A stretch of DNA of 64,000 nucleotides from Mucilaginibacter sp. OK283. GTDB taxonomy: Bacteria; Bacteroidota; Bacteroidia; Sphingobacteriales; Sphingobacteriaceae. Positions 1-8,920 of this stretch are shown here, in pieces. The position numbers were made by a program, and so were the translations under genes. The notes below the pieces were generated by a model, which saw nothing but the letters and a program-made list of their open reading frames with translations, was not told the origin of the DNA and searched no databases. Position 1 is the stretch's first letter. Each line of letters opens with the position of its first letter. Location of the stretch: the NCBI RefSeq assembly GCF_900110415.1, contig NZ_FODR01000005.1, forward strand, positions 124,001 to 188,000, read 5' to 3'.

Positions 1-688
1 TTAGCATCTGCGTTAGGCCGCTGGCATTATCATTGGCTCCGGGGAAGTATGTATTGCTGCCCATGCCGCCTAAATGGTCGTAATGGGCGGTAATCACTAT
101 CATCGAATCGGGCTTAACCGTTCCCTTTACTATTCCACAAACATTGACTGTTTTAAAATCGGGGATGAGTTTGTTTTCTATAGCTACAGTTAACGAAGAG
201 GGTGCCTGTTTCAGCGCCTTTTTATCAACCTGTATCACTGTAAAATCCAACGCCTTGCCTTCAACCGACCAGGTAAGCTTATCCTCTAAAGATACAATGA
301 CACGGTTTTGTTTATCAACAAAATGAGTGCTATCGGTTTGTTCCAGCCTGCCTGTGCCTGTTACGCCACGGCTATCGGGGCTCACAATAAACTCTTTGCC
401 GGGGATAAGCTCAACCCCGTTGATGGCCACATCCATTTTACCGGGGAAAATATTAACCGGGTAACTAAACTCCTGCAGGTAATTTTTGCCCGCCATTGGT
501 TTTACCCCATAGCTTTTAAACTGTGCCGATATAAATGCCGCAGCCTTATGCACGCCATCATGGGTATAACCACGGCCCCAAAAATAGGGAGAAGTAAGGG
601 TATCTACCAGTTTACGGGCAAACACGCTGTCCTGTGCAAATGTGGTGCCCGATATAAAAAGCAACAGCAGGGTAAGTTTAAATTTCAT
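1..688 (-). CDS. M28-family zinc aminopeptidase, N-terminal part (truncated by window edge)
   Basis: Reading the minus strand from an ATG at 688 gives an open frame that runs off the left edge (229 residues visible). Residues 1-18 form a signal peptide ending in TFA. Near residues 198-215 the frame has ITAHYDHLG followed by GANDNASG, the zinc-binding histidine (H202) and aspartate region typical of M28 peptidases. The preceding ~180 residues fit the N-terminal and PA-like part of secreted family members. The protein is expected to be periplasmic or secreted and to trim amino-terminal residues from peptides. The remaining zinc ligands lie outside the window. Family assignment rests on motifs seen here; the substrate is unknown. 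Confidence 0.85.
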   Translation of the reverse strand, partial: MKFKLTLLLLFISGTTFAQDSVFARKLVDTLTSPYFWGRGYTHDGVHKAAAFISAQFKSYGVKPMAGKNYLQEFSYPVNIFPGKMDVAINGVELIPGKEFIVSPDSRGVTGTGRLEQTDSTHFVDKQNRVIVSLEDKLTWSVEGKALDFTVIQVDKKALKQAPSSLTVAIENKLIPDFKTVNVCGIVKGTVKPDSMIVITAHYDHLGGMGSNTYFPGANDNASGLTQML

Positions 689-737
689 TTATAACGATGC
701 AGGTAAATGTTATTGTGGCAGCAAATTATAGGAAATG

Positions 738-1679
738 CTACATAAAACTGTCAGCCTCCCTGTAAGCTTTTATCAAAGCCAGTTCCCCATCTTTTCCCTG
801 CCCGGCGGTACCGTGTTCCATGCCTAAAACGCCGCGATAGCCCTTGTTATAAATGTGTTTGAATATATTTTTATAATTTACCTCGCCGGTGCCAGGTTCT
901 TTGCGGCCGGGGTTATCGCCAATTTGGTAGTAGCCTATTTCGTCGTAAACCAAATCAAGGGTAGGGATAATGTTGCCCTGGTTGCGCTGTACGTGGTACA
1001 TATCATACAATATTTTGCACGACGGGCTGCCCACGGCCTTGCAAATGGCGTAAGCCTGGTCGGGTGTACGCAGGAAAAGATCGGGGTTATCGCTTAACGG
1101 CTCAAGCACCATGATAACGCCGTGGGGCTCTAAAATGGCGGTGCCTTTTTTAATAGCTTCTATCACATTGCCGGTTTGTATTCCAATGGGCAGGTTGCGC
1201 ACAAAATCGCCGGGTACAACAGTTACCAGTTTGCTGTTGATGCGTTTGGCTATTTCTACCGCCTGTTTGCACGATGCAATAAATTTCTCTACCTGGTCGG
1301 CCTTGCCGGATGCCAGCATGTTGCTATCATTGCCCAAACCTGGCTGAACAAATACGCCCATAGTCATGCCCAGTTTAGCCAGCGTATCGCCTATTTTTTT
1401 CTGCTCATCCTCGGTACGGTGGCTCATGCCATTATCTTCGATGGAGCGAAAGCCTTTATCGTATGCAAATTTTATCTGCTCAACAAAATTATCGCCGGCA
1501 TGGTTTTTAAACATCCCATCGTGAATGCCATAATTAAGATTGAAAGGCTTATCGGCGGCGGTTGTTGCCACACCAGCCGGATCGGCACAGCCGGTAAGTG
1601 TAGCCGCATTTAATACACCGGTACTTAATAATGATGCGCCCGCAAGCATCGAGCTTTGCACAAAGTTTCTGCGTTTCAT
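738..1679 (-). CDS. Tat-exported TIM-barrel sugar isomerase/epimerase (hydroxypyruvate isomerase-like)
   Basis: 313 residues. The N-terminus has a twin-arginine start (KRRNF at 2-6) and an alanine-rich hydrophobic stretch, so export through Tat is likely. The body has features of the AP-endonuclease-2/xylose-isomerase-like TIM barrel: VVPGD near 150, VLEPL near 190, LYDMYHVQ near 225, QIGDNPGRKEPGTGEVNY near 252-270 and a C-terminal GMEHG. The GDNPGRxEPGTGE segment is characteristic of hydroxypyruvate-isomerase-like proteins. Exported members in Bacteroidota are usually linked to sugar catabolism, but no sugar gene is adjacent here. Substrate unknown. A second, diverged Tat-exported isomerase lies at 62434-63429. 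Confidence 0.85.
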   Translation of the reverse strand: MKRRNFVQSSMLAGASLLSTGVLNAATLTGCADPAGVATTAADKPFNLNYGIHDGMFKNHAGDNFVEQIKFAYDKGFRSIEDNGMSHRTEDEQKKIGDTLAKLGMTMGVFVQPGLGNDSNMLASGKADQVEKFIASCKQAVEIAKRINSKLVTVVPGDFVRNLPIGIQTGNVIEAIKKGTAILEPHGVIMVLEPLSDNPDLFLRTPDQAYAICKAVGSPSCKILYDMYHVQRNQGNIIPTLDLVYDEIGYYQIGDNPGRKEPGTGEVNYKNIFKHIYNKGYRGVLGMEHGTAGQGKDGELALIKAYREADSFM

Positions 1680-1851
1680 AGGCCTGAATTGGTTTGAGCA
1701 GGCAAGATAGTTTTATTGAAGGCAAAATTCAACAATAAAAAATCAAAAGTGGATGTATAGGCAATCAGGAAGACCAGCAGTTAAAAAAACGGATACGTTT
1801 TACAAATTTTATGAAAAAGATGTAAGTTGTAATCGACTAACATGATAAAAA

Positions 1852-1897
1852 ATAAAAGAGGCTGCCCCGGGATAGGACAGCCTCTTTTATTTTTTTA
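1852..1897. terminator. bidirectional intrinsic terminator
   Basis: An 11-bp perfect stem (AAAAGAGGCTG at 1854-1864 with CAGCCTCTTTT at 1878-1888), a 13-nt loop and a T-run follow the stop of the minus-strand lipoprotein gene at 1907. The flanking A and T runs would let it work in both directions. Confidence 0.8.
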
Positions 1898-1906
1898 GGC
1901 CTGTAT

Positions 1907-2401
1907 TTATTTACCTGTTAAGGCAACGTTGAATTTGCCATCGGTGATAGCTTTAACTTTACCAGAACCTGCGGTAACATTACCTTTAAATGTACCCTGT
2001 ATGTTAGTCGAGCTGATAGATGTTACAGTTACGGTTACTATTTTGGCGCTAATGCTATCGTCGTTTAAATAGTCGTCGGTATCGTTGGGCGCATATAAAA
2101 GTAAAGGCCTGTCGCTTACTGCTGCAGCTGTCGAGGTATACGTTTTACCTGCCGTGATGGTACCATTAAGCGTTATCGAAATAACCGCTTTATTTGATGC
2201 TGTACCTTGAACGTTGGTGAATTTTTCGCCGCCTACGGTACCGGTTATTGCAAACGCGTTGTTAAAAGTTGTGGCGGTTCCGTCGATGCTGGCAGTAATT
2301 GTTGTTGATATTACGGTATTGTCTTTATCCTTTGAGCAGGAGTTTAACGTAATTACGCCAATGGCAAGTGTTAATAAAAAAATGCTCTTGATCTTTTTCA
2401 T
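1907..2401 (-). CDS. small secreted lipoprotein, unknown function
   Basis: 164 residues. A lysine-containing n-region and hydrophobic segment end in a lipobox-like LNSC (cysteine at 22), so an outer-membrane lipoprotein is likely. The mature part is rich in Thr, Ala, Ser and Gly and predicted beta-strands, and ends in alternating Val/Thr/Lys, like many small DUF6252-type Bacteroidota lipoproteins. I do not recognise a catalytic motif. The gene stands alone, with a strong terminator just downstream at 1852-1897. Confidence 0.75.
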   Translation of the reverse strand: MKKIKSIFLLTLAIGVITLNSCSKDKDNTVISTTITASIDGTATTFNNAFAITGTVGGEKFTNVQGTASNKAVISITLNGTITAGKTYTSTAAAVSDRPLLLYAPNDTDDYLNDDSISAKIVTVTVTSISSTNIQGTFKGNVTAGSGKVKAITDGKFNVALTGK

Positions 2402-2776
2402 TTGTTGCAGGTTTAAGTTTAATTTTTAATATTTAATAACTCCGGCGAAGATATTTAATAATAATGGAAATAAATTACATTTTAAGTTAAATATTTATGG
2501 TGCTACTTGTTAGATAATAAATTATCCATTTTTCAAAATCTCTACGCCCTTCCCCCGGGTTTTTCCATCCATTGTTTGCCGCCTGGCTAACCAAGCATTA
2601 GTAAAAGCAAAAAAAATATCCCCAATTCACCGGCTTTAATCCGTTGTTTACCGACGAAAACCGGGCCTACATCTAATTGGCCAAAAACAGCTGTAACGTA
2701 TGGAAAATGGGGGCGTCTTATTGGTGTATTCAAAATAATAAAAATACAATTACTTGACAATCAAAATATTAATATC
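2402..2776. promoter_or_regulatory. 375-bp divergent intergenic region holding the GIN-1 promoter block
   Basis: There is no ORF of note. The right half (about 2640-2776) is the upstream region that is duplicated in front of the second GIN gene at 3610-3754. Shared blocks include GCGTCTTATTGGTGTATT and AATACAATTACTTGACAATC immediately before the start codon. Because this block was kept in both copies, it probably holds promoter and leader. I cannot place a -7/-33 element with confidence. Confidence 0.5.
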
Positions 2777-3379
2777 ATGAAAACTACATTATTCACCATC
2801 GCTGCTTCATTGCTTTTAGTAGCTGGTTTATCAAATTCAACCTTTGCATCTAAAAAAAATACCCAAACTGTTGCCACCGTATTAACCGATGTAAGCAACA
2901 TCAACAAAATCGAAGTTCGCGGTAACGTTGAACTTTATGTATCGGCCGGCGCAACTAACCAAGTGAAAGTTTACAACAAGTACTACGCCGAGAGCGCCCT
3001 GGTACAAAGCTCAAAAGGCGTATTGCGTATTACATCATACAGCAACGAAAAATTAGTGGTTTGGGTAACGGCAAATGACCTGGCGGCTATCAGCGCTTAT
3101 GACAATGCCGAAGTAAAATCATTCGGCAACCTGTCTGCCATCGAATTGGAAGTTAGCCTGCATAACAACGCTACCGCTAATTTGAAACTGGATGTTTATA
3201 CCGCTACCGTAAACACAAGCGATAAATCAAAAATTGAATTATCGGGCACTGCCGAAGTTTATACTTTAAACCACAATACCCAATCAAGCGTAAACAATAA
3301 CAAATTTATTGCCCAGGCCTACACCGATAAAGTAACCAACAGCCCCGCCAAACAAAACAACGACTTAGCGGGTATCTAA
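2777..3379 (+). CDS. GIN-domain (DUF2807-like) secreted protein, copy 1
   Basis: 200 residues with a signal peptide ending near TFAS (about 24). The mature protein consists of repeated short beta-strands with alternating polar and small residues (KIEVRGNVELYVSAG, then LRITSYSNEKLVVWV), the right-handed beta-solenoid style of GIN-domain 'putative auto-transporter adhesin' proteins. Function is not established for this family; cell-surface or periplasmic location is likely. It is the first copy of a tandem duplication with 3755-4360; most of the length aligns without gaps. The C-terminus (NNDLAGI) resembles the NELAGL end of copy 2. Confidence 0.8.
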   Translation: MKTTLFTIAASLLLVAGLSNSTFASKKNTQTVATVLTDVSNINKIEVRGNVELYVSAGATNQVKVYNKYYAESALVQSSKGVLRITSYSNEKLVVWVTANDLAAISAYDNAEVKSFGNLSAIELEVSLHNNATANLKLDVYTATVNTSDKSKIELSGTAEVYTLNHNTQSSVNNNKFIAQAYTDKVTNSPAKQNNDLAGI

Positions 3380-3423
3380 TCTCTAAATGTTCTTTCGCAA
3401 AAGTCTTTCATATACTACTACAG

Positions 3424-3455
3424 GAAGCTATCACTAATATGTGGTAGCTTCTTTT
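3424..3455 (+). terminator. terminator after GIN copy 1
   Basis: GAAGCTATCAC (3424-3434) pairs with GTGGTAGCTTC (3441-3451), with one G-T pair, and is followed by a T-rich tract. A near-identical hairpin follows copy 2, so the terminator belongs to the duplicated unit. Confidence 0.75.
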
Positions 3456-3476
3456 GTTTTGAGGGGGACTAAGAAT

Positions 3477-3585
3477 AGTATCGGGTATCAAGTCGCAAGT
3501 ATCAAGACAGCTGCAAGCCCAGGTGATCCGAAAATCAAAAAATCTTGATACTTGATACTTGCGACTTGATACTATCCTTGATACT
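3477..3585. repeat. heptamer-repeat hairpin, AGTATCA type (locus A)
   Basis: The left arm (3477-3504) is four 7-mers: AGTATCG, GGTATCA, AGTCGCA, AGTATCA. The right arm (about 3546-3573) is the reverse complement in the same register, TGATACT repeated with one TGCGACT, plus an extra TGATACT at 3579-3585. The two arms would fold into a long stem with a ~40-nt loop. Related AGTATCA arrays occur at 20982-21009, 21108-21227 and 22436-22551. It lies between the duplicated GIN genes. Confidence 0.85.
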
Positions 3586-3754
3586 CTAAAAATATTTCCT
3601 CCATTCACCGATGATTTTACCACGTTCGCCGATGAAAACCGGGTGTACATCTAAATGAGCCAAAACGGCTGTAACGTTTTAAAAATGGCGGCGTCTTATT
3701 GGTGTATTTAAAAATAACACAATACAATTACTTGACAATCAAAATATTAATATC

Positions 3755-4360
3755 ATGAAAACTACATTATTCACCATCGCCGCTTCATTAGTTTTAGTAG
3801 CTGGTTTATCAAACTCAACTTTTGCATCTACAAAAAATACTCAAACTGTTGCTACCGTATTAACCGATGTAAGCAACATCAACAAAATCGAAGTTCGCGG
3901 TAATGTTGAGCTTTATGTATCTGCCGGCACTGCCGATCAGGTTAAGGTTTACAACAAATATTACGCATCAGGCGCATTGGTACAAAGCTCAAAAGGTGTA
4001 CTGCGCATTGCATCATACAGCAACGAAAAATTAGTGGTTTGGGTTACCGCAAATGACCTGCGCGCCATCAGCGCTTATGATAACGCCGAAGTAAAATCAT
4101 TTGGCAAACTATCTGCCATTGATCTGGATGTTAACCTGAGCAACAACGCTACTGCTAAATTAGATTTGGATACCTATAACACCAATGTAAACGTAAGCAA
4201 CAATGCTAAAATTGAACTTGCAGGTACTACAGAAGTTTATAGCCTTAACCATAACCTGCAATCAAGCGTTAATAACAACAACTTTACAGCCACTACTTAC
4301 ACCGATAAATTAACCGGGATCACATCTGCCAAAAACGAAAACGAGTTAGCCGGTTTGTAA
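3755..4360 (+). CDS. GIN-domain (DUF2807-like) secreted protein, copy 2
   Basis: 201 residues, a close paralogue of the protein at 2777-3379. The first ~110 residues are almost identical, including the signal peptide; the C-terminal third has diverged (for example YNTNVNVSNNAKIELAG in place of YTATVNTSDKSKIELSG). It has the same beta-solenoid-like strand pattern and is probably exported. The upstream ~140 bp and the downstream hairpin are also copied, so both genes likely have their own similar promoters. Conservation of the front half with change in the back half suggests recent duplication with divergence, though gene conversion is possible. Confidence 0.8.
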   Translation: MKTTLFTIAASLVLVAGLSNSTFASTKNTQTVATVLTDVSNINKIEVRGNVELYVSAGTADQVKVYNKYYASGALVQSSKGVLRIASYSNEKLVVWVTANDLRAISAYDNAEVKSFGKLSAIDLDVNLSNNATAKLDLDTYNTNVNVSNNAKIELAGTTEVYSLNHNLQSSVNNNNFTATTYTDKLTGITSAKNENELAGL

Positions 4361-4406
4361 TTATATAAGCATCAGTAACTTTTGCAAAAGTCCATCATAT
4401 ATTCTG

Positions 4407-4440
4407 AAAAGCTATCATTTAAAATATGGTAGCTTTTTTT
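4407..4440 (+). terminator. terminator after GIN copy 2
   Basis: AAAAGCTATCAT (4407-4418) pairs with ATGGTAGCTTTT starting at 4426 and leads into a run of T. It is the counterpart of the hairpin at 3424-3455. Confidence 0.75.
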
Positions 4441-4492
4441 AATTTTGATGTAACATCTCTGTCCAAACCAACGTCAAAAAAATCAAAACGCT

Positions 4493-5215
4493 ATGAAAAA
4501 ATTTAACCTGAATATCGCAGCTTTAGTTGCCATTGTTGTATCTGTAAGTATATTTTCATCATGCCGCTTTCATTGCGTGCGTGGTTCTGGTAACATGACC
4601 ACCGAAAACCGCCAGGCCGAAGAGTTTACCAAGGTAGATATTGCAGGCGCTTTTAAAGTGATTTTAAAACAGGATAGTTCGCTAAAAATCAGCATCACGG
4701 GCGATGATAACCTACTTAAATACGTATCAACTTCTGTTGAAAACGGCGAGTTACGTATCAAATCAAAAAAATCTTTTTGCGACGATCATATTGAGATTAC
4801 CGTTGGTGTGCATAACCTGAAAGAAATAGGCGCATCCGGCGCGGTTGAAGTATCATCAGACGGAAAAATAAATGCCGGCGATTTTAAATTCGATTTATCC
4901 GGCGCTACGAAGGTAAACCTTGATCTGAATGCCGGCAACGTAAAAACCGAGGGCAGCGGTATGAGCGAATTAAACCTGAAAGGCCAGGCGGCATCGCATA
5001 ACGTAGAATCAAGCGGCGCCACCAAGATTAACGGCTTTGAATTTGTGGTTGGCGATTATGAAATTAATACTTCGGGTGTAAGCAACTGCAAAATCAATGT
5101 ATTAAAAACGTTGAAGGTGCACTCCAGCGGCGCTTCCGAAATTGAGTATAAAGGTTCGCCCGCAACCGTAAATAACGATAAATCGGGCGCATCAAGCATA
5201 AAAAAAGTTGATTGA
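4493..5215 (+). CDS. head-GIN domain lipoprotein (DUF2807)
   Basis: 240 residues. The signal peptide ends at a lipobox-like IFSSC (cysteine about 24), so it is probably a lipoprotein. The mature part shows the classic head-GIN pattern: FTKVDIAGAFKVILKQ, a run of short strands with GDDNLLKYV and ENGELRIKSK, then repeated SGAxxV / SGVSNCKI / SGASEIEYKG units to the end. It is more typical of DUF2807 than the two shorter proteins upstream. It probably adopts a beta-helix at the cell envelope; the function is unknown. It starts 132 bp after copy 2 and lies 38 bp before the cytochrome gene, with which it may be cotranscribed. Confidence 0.85.
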   Translation: MKKFNLNIAALVAIVVSVSIFSSCRFHCVRGSGNMTTENRQAEEFTKVDIAGAFKVILKQDSSLKISITGDDNLLKYVSTSVENGELRIKSKKSFCDDHIEITVGVHNLKEIGASGAVEVSSDGKINAGDFKFDLSGATKVNLDLNAGNVKTEGSGMSELNLKGQAASHNVESSGATKINGFEFVVGDYEINTSGVSNCKINVLKTLKVHSSGASEIEYKGSPATVNNDKSGASSIKKVD

Positions 5216-5253
5216 TGCCAAGTTCAAATTAAAACAACCACCGCCATCTTATC

Positions 5254-6231
5254 ATGAAAAAGTTTTTAAAGTATACAGCTTACATTGTAATAGCTGTAGT
5301 TTTAATTGTTATTGCAGGCGTATCATACATTACGCTTGCGCTGCCCAATGTGGGCAAACCCGAAGACATTAAAGTAGAAGCCACGCCGCAACGCATTGAG
5401 CGTGGCAAATACCTGGCAAACCATGTAACCCTGTGTATGGATTGCCACTCTACCCGCGACTGGACAAAATTTGCCGGCCCCATGCTGGAGGGTACCGAAG
5501 GCAAGGGAGGCGAAAAGTTTACGGCGGCCGACGGTTTTCCCGGCAATGTAGAAGTGCCCAATATTACGCCATATAATTTGGGCGGATGGACAGATGGCGA
5601 ACTGTTTCGGGCTATCACCACGGGTGTAAAAAAAGACGGTTCGGCTATATTCCCGCTGATGCCCTGGCCATATTATTCCAAAATGGATCGTGAGGATCTT
5701 TACAGTATCATAGCTTATATCCGCTCGCTTAAGCCCATAAAAGCAGATTATCCCAAAAGTACACTCGATTTCCCCTTGAATATTTTGGTACATACCATGC
5801 CACAAAAGGCAAGTTTAGGCACGCGCCCAAATGAAAGGGATACCCTTAAATATGGCGAATACCTGGTTACCTCGGCTGCCTGTATGGAATGCCACAGCCA
5901 GGTAGATAAAGGTAAAATAATACCGGGTTTGGAATATGCCGGCGGGCGCGAATTTGTAATACCGGGTTATGGCGCCGTAAAATCGTCAAATATTACAGCC
6001 GATAAGGAAACAGGCCTGGGCAGCTGGACAAAAGAGCAATTTGTAAACCGATTTAAGGCTTATGCCGATAGTGCCAAAGGCCCCATGGGTGTTAACCAAC
6101 ACGAATACCAATCTATTATGCCCTGGTACAAATACGCCGGCTTAAAAACAAGCGACCTGGAAGCTATTTACGCGTATGTTAAAACCATTAAACCGGTTAA
6201 AAACCAGTTTGTGAAGTTTGTAGCCAAGTAA
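5254..6231 (+). CDS. diheme c-type cytochrome
   Basis: 325 residues. One N-terminal transmembrane segment (about 5-30) probably serves as an uncleaved anchor. Two CxxCH heme c sites are visible, CMDCH at 61-65 and CMECH at 210-214, each opening a cytochrome-c domain with later methionines (LMPWPYY near 135, IMPWYKY near 292) as likely axial ligands. Two-domain periplasmic cytochromes of this type pass electrons from dehydrogenases to terminal oxidases or peroxidases. No partner oxidoreductase is adjacent, so the partner is unknown. Confidence 0.9.
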   Translation: MKKFLKYTAYIVIAVVLIVIAGVSYITLALPNVGKPEDIKVEATPQRIERGKYLANHVTLCMDCHSTRDWTKFAGPMLEGTEGKGGEKFTAADGFPGNVEVPNITPYNLGGWTDGELFRAITTGVKKDGSAIFPLMPWPYYSKMDREDLYSIIAYIRSLKPIKADYPKSTLDFPLNILVHTMPQKASLGTRPNERDTLKYGEYLVTSAACMECHSQVDKGKIIPGLEYAGGREFVIPGYGAVKSSNITADKETGLGSWTKEQFVNRFKAYADSAKGPMGVNQHEYQSIMPWYKYAGLKTSDLEAIYAYVKTIKPVKNQFVKFVAK

Positions 6232-6412
6232 GGGGGATTTAAGCGAAGCAAAGTTGCGCAACAGATTCAGGCCGAAACGACTCGCCACGTACGGGTTTTT
6301 GTGCGGTGGTATACTGATGTTGTAGTTTGGGTAAATAAAATAGCACAAATAAAGAATTGTTTTTGAGGATCAAAAGCTTTGCGGGCAGGAGTTTTAATTA
6401 AAAATAAATTCA

Positions 6413-6420
6413 TACTTTTG
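6413..6420 (+). promoter_or_regulatory. possible Bacteroidota -7 promoter element for tig
   Basis: TACTTTTG matches the Bacteroidota -7 consensus TAnnTTTG and lies 78 bp upstream of the tig start. A convincing TTTG -33 element at the right spacing is not obvious, so this is a partial match. Confidence 0.4.
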
Positions 6421-6497
6421 CGCCTCGAAATTTGTATAGTCCGCAAGTTATTTTCGGTCTACATTTCAATGGATCAATTAAAATACCCGGTAAAAAG

Positions 6498-7853
6498 ATG
6501 AATATTACACAGGAAAAAGTAGATGCCCTGAATGCAGTTGTTAAGATCAATATCGATCCTGCCGATTATCAGCCACGTGTTGATAAAGCGATAAAAGAAA
6601 ATGCAAAAAAAGCAAAATTACCAGGTTTTCGCCCGGGTATGGTGCCAGCATCACATATAAAAAGAATGTACGGTAAAAGTATTTTGGTTGATGAGATCAA
6701 TAACCTGTTACAAGATACCTTAACCAAATATATTGAAGAACAGGACCTGCGCGTATTAGGCCAGCCTTTGCCAAAAACTGATAACGAAAAAGAATACAAC
6801 TGGGATTTTGCCGACAATTTTGAGTTCAATTATGAATTGGGTTTAGCGCCTGAATTTAATATTGATTTTTCATCAACAGATAAAGTTACCCAATACGTAA
6901 TTAAAGTTGACGACGAAACATTGGCTTCACGTATCAAAAATATTCGCCGCAGCTATGGCAAAATGACAAATCCTGACGTATCGGCAGACGATGACGTTCT
7001 TTACAGCGAATTAGTCCAGCTTTCTCCGGATGGTAGTGTTTTTGAGGGTGGAATAAGCAATACAGCATCTGTGCGTTTAGACCAAATTAAAGACGAAGCC
7101 ATTAAAGCTTCATTAATTGGTTTAAAAAAGGGCGATGTATTGACGTTTGATATTCAAAAAGCTTATGATAACGACGCAGCCAAGGTTGCCGGTTTATTAA
7201 AGATAGAAGAAGACGAAGCGGCCGATTTAAAATCGAACTTCCAGCTAACTGTTAAAAACGTTAACCGTTTGGAAGAAGGCGATTTAAATCAGGAGTTCTT
7301 TGACAAATTATTTGGTGAAGGTGTAGTAACAACCGAGGCAGAATTTACAGCTAAAATTACCGAAGAACTTGAAACAATGATGGTGCAGGATAGCGAACGC
7401 AAATTGCAGGACGATATCTACAAAGCCGCTATTGCTAAAGTTGACTTTAATTTACCTGACGATTTCCTGAAACGCTGGCTGAAAGCTACCAACGAAAAAC
7501 TAACTACAGAAGAGTTGGAAGGCGGTTATAATGATTTTGCTCAAAACCTTAAATGGACTTTGATTGAAAACAAAATAATTACCGATAACAAAATCGAAAT
7601 TAAATACGATGAAGTTTTCGCGCTTGCAAAAGTAAGGTTAGATCAGCAGTTCAGAATGTACAGCCCACAGGCTATCCCTGAAGATCAATTAGCCCAGTAC
7701 ACTGTACAATACCTGCAAAACAAAGAGAATGCTAACAAAATATTCGAAGAAGTAAAAGCATTAAAGGTGTTTGATTATATTAAAAGTGTGATCACTTTAG
7801 ATAAACAAGACATCCTGTTTACTGATTTTAATAAATTGGTTTCTGAGAAATAA
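6498..7853 (+). CDS. tig: trigger factor, ribosome-associated chaperone/prolyl isomerase
   Basis: 451 residues from the ATG at 6498; an upstream in-frame ATG at 6432 would add 22 unrelated residues, so I take the later start (MNITQEKVD). The N-terminal ribosome-binding domain has the signature GFRPGMVPASHIKRMYGKS (about 42-60; family form GFRxGxxP). A middle FKBP-like region (about 150-245) and a long helical C-terminal domain follow. It binds nascent chains at the ribosome exit tunnel. Length agrees with Bacteroidota trigger factors (~450). The order tig-clpP-clpX is the widely conserved one and continues downstream. Confidence 0.95.
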   Translation: MNITQEKVDALNAVVKINIDPADYQPRVDKAIKENAKKAKLPGFRPGMVPASHIKRMYGKSILVDEINNLLQDTLTKYIEEQDLRVLGQPLPKTDNEKEYNWDFADNFEFNYELGLAPEFNIDFSSTDKVTQYVIKVDDETLASRIKNIRRSYGKMTNPDVSADDDVLYSELVQLSPDGSVFEGGISNTASVRLDQIKDEAIKASLIGLKKGDVLTFDIQKAYDNDAAKVAGLLKIEEDEAADLKSNFQLTVKNVNRLEEGDLNQEFFDKLFGEGVVTTEAEFTAKITEELETMMVQDSERKLQDDIYKAAIAKVDFNLPDDFLKRWLKATNEKLTTEELEGGYNDFAQNLKWTLIENKIITDNKIEIKYDEVFALAKVRLDQQFRMYSPQAIPEDQLAQYTVQYLQNKENANKIFEEVKALKVFDYIKSVITLDKQDILFTDFNKLVSEK

Positions 7854-7900
7854 GCCCCCTCTAAATCTCCCCCCAAGGGGAGACTTTAAGAAGATATAAT

Positions 7901-7933
7901 CACCAAAAGCAACTCAAAAGGTTGCTTTTGGTG
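7901..7933 (+). terminator. terminator after tig
   Basis: Perfect 13-bp stem: CACCAAAAGCAAC (7901-7913) with GTTGCTTTTGGTG (7921-7933), 7-nt loop. A short G/C hairpin at about 7868-7882 (CTCCCC/GGGGAG) precedes it. This separates tig from clpP despite the conserved gene order. Confidence 0.7.
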
Positions 7934-7952
7934 TATAGATAGAGTTGGAAGC

Positions 7953-8062
7953 TAGAAAGTCCGGAAGTCAGTAAAGTCTGGAAGTTATTGACTTGTCGGC
8001 CTGCTACAAAACAGCATACTTTCTTAACTTTCGGACTTTGCTGACTTTCGGACTTCCCGACT
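7953..8062. repeat. short-unit repeat hairpin, AAGTCCG type (locus B)
   Basis: Tandem units of 7-9 nt built on AAGTC (AAAGTCCGG, AAGTCAGT, AAAGTCTGG) form the left arm. The right arm (about 8026-8062) is made of the complementary CGGACTT / TGACTTT / CGGACTT units. It occupies most of the 333-bp tig-clpP gap. The same unit family recurs at 8921-9032, after clpP. Confidence 0.75.
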
Positions 8063-8186
8063 CCATTCACCACACAAATAATTTTTACTTTATACAAACT
8101 ATCTTCCTAAAATTGTATTCAACTAAAAACTATATTTATCCGCAGGTAAAATGCCTGTATCTAAAAATAAAACATACACAAACACC

Positions 8187-8915
8187 ATGAGTAATAATAT
8201 CGATAAAAACGAATTCAGAAAATACGCTGTTAAACACCACCGTATCAACAGCCTCTTTGTAGATAAATATCTTGGAAATTTTGATAGCCGCCGGATGCCG
8301 CAAGGCATTGCTACCACGGTACCAACCGGCATGACGCCTTATATCATCGAGGAACGCCAGCTTAACGTTGCGCAAATGGACGTGTTCTCGCGTTTGATGA
8401 TGGACCGTATTATTTTCCTTGGCGACGCGATTTATGAAAATATTGCAAACATTATCCAGGCTCAATTGCTATTCCTGCAATCGGCTGATGCTAAACGCGA
8501 TATCCAGATTTATATCAATTCACCTGGTGGCTCGGTATATGCCGGTTTAGGTATTTATGATACCATGCAGTTCATTTCAAATGATGTAGCAACTATTTGT
8601 ACAGGTATGGCCGCTTCAATGGGCGCTGTATTATTAGTAGCTGGTACCGAAGGAAAAAGGGCTGCATTGCCACATGCAAGGGTAATGATTCACCAGCCAT
8701 CGGGCGGCGCGCAGGGTCAGCAATCAGATATTGAGATCACTTACCATGAGATCACTAAACTGAAAAAAGAATTGTACCAGATAATTGCCGATCATAGCGG
8801 CGCCTCATTCGAGAAAGTTTGGGATGCATCAGACCGTGATTACTGGATGATTGCCGAAGAAGCCAAAGAATTTGGCATGGTAGATGAAATTTTAAGAGGA
8901 AATAAAGGGAAATAA
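8187..8915 (+). CDS. clpP: ATP-dependent Clp protease proteolytic subunit
   Basis: 242 residues from the ATG at 8187 (MSNNIDKNEF); an in-frame ATG at 8151 would add 12 residues and cannot be excluded. The catalytic serine sits in GMAASMGAVLL (S144 with the chosen start) and the histidine in ARVMIHQPSGG (H169), with the conserved oligomer-core stretch INSPGGSVYAGLGIYDTM before them and DRDYWMIAEEAKEFGMVDEI at the end. It forms the tetradecameric peptidase that degrades substrates unfolded by ClpX, encoded next. Confidence 0.95.
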   Translation: MSNNIDKNEFRKYAVKHHRINSLFVDKYLGNFDSRRMPQGIATTVPTGMTPYIIEERQLNVAQMDVFSRLMMDRIIFLGDAIYENIANIIQAQLLFLQSADAKRDIQIYINSPGGSVYAGLGIYDTMQFISNDVATICTGMAASMGAVLLVAGTEGKRAALPHARVMIHQPSGGAQGQQSDIEITYHEITKLKKELYQIIADHSGASFEKVWDASDRDYWMIAEEAKEFGMVDEILRGNKGK

Positions 8916-8920
8916 GCCTG

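Noticed and set aside
144..694. Two plus-strand ORFs over the M28 gene
   Set aside because: They are antisense shadows; the minus strand has a signal peptide and zinc-peptidase motifs in a continuous frame.
6432..6497. 22-residue extension of trigger factor
   Set aside because: The extension lies in the leader region and does not match the family start.
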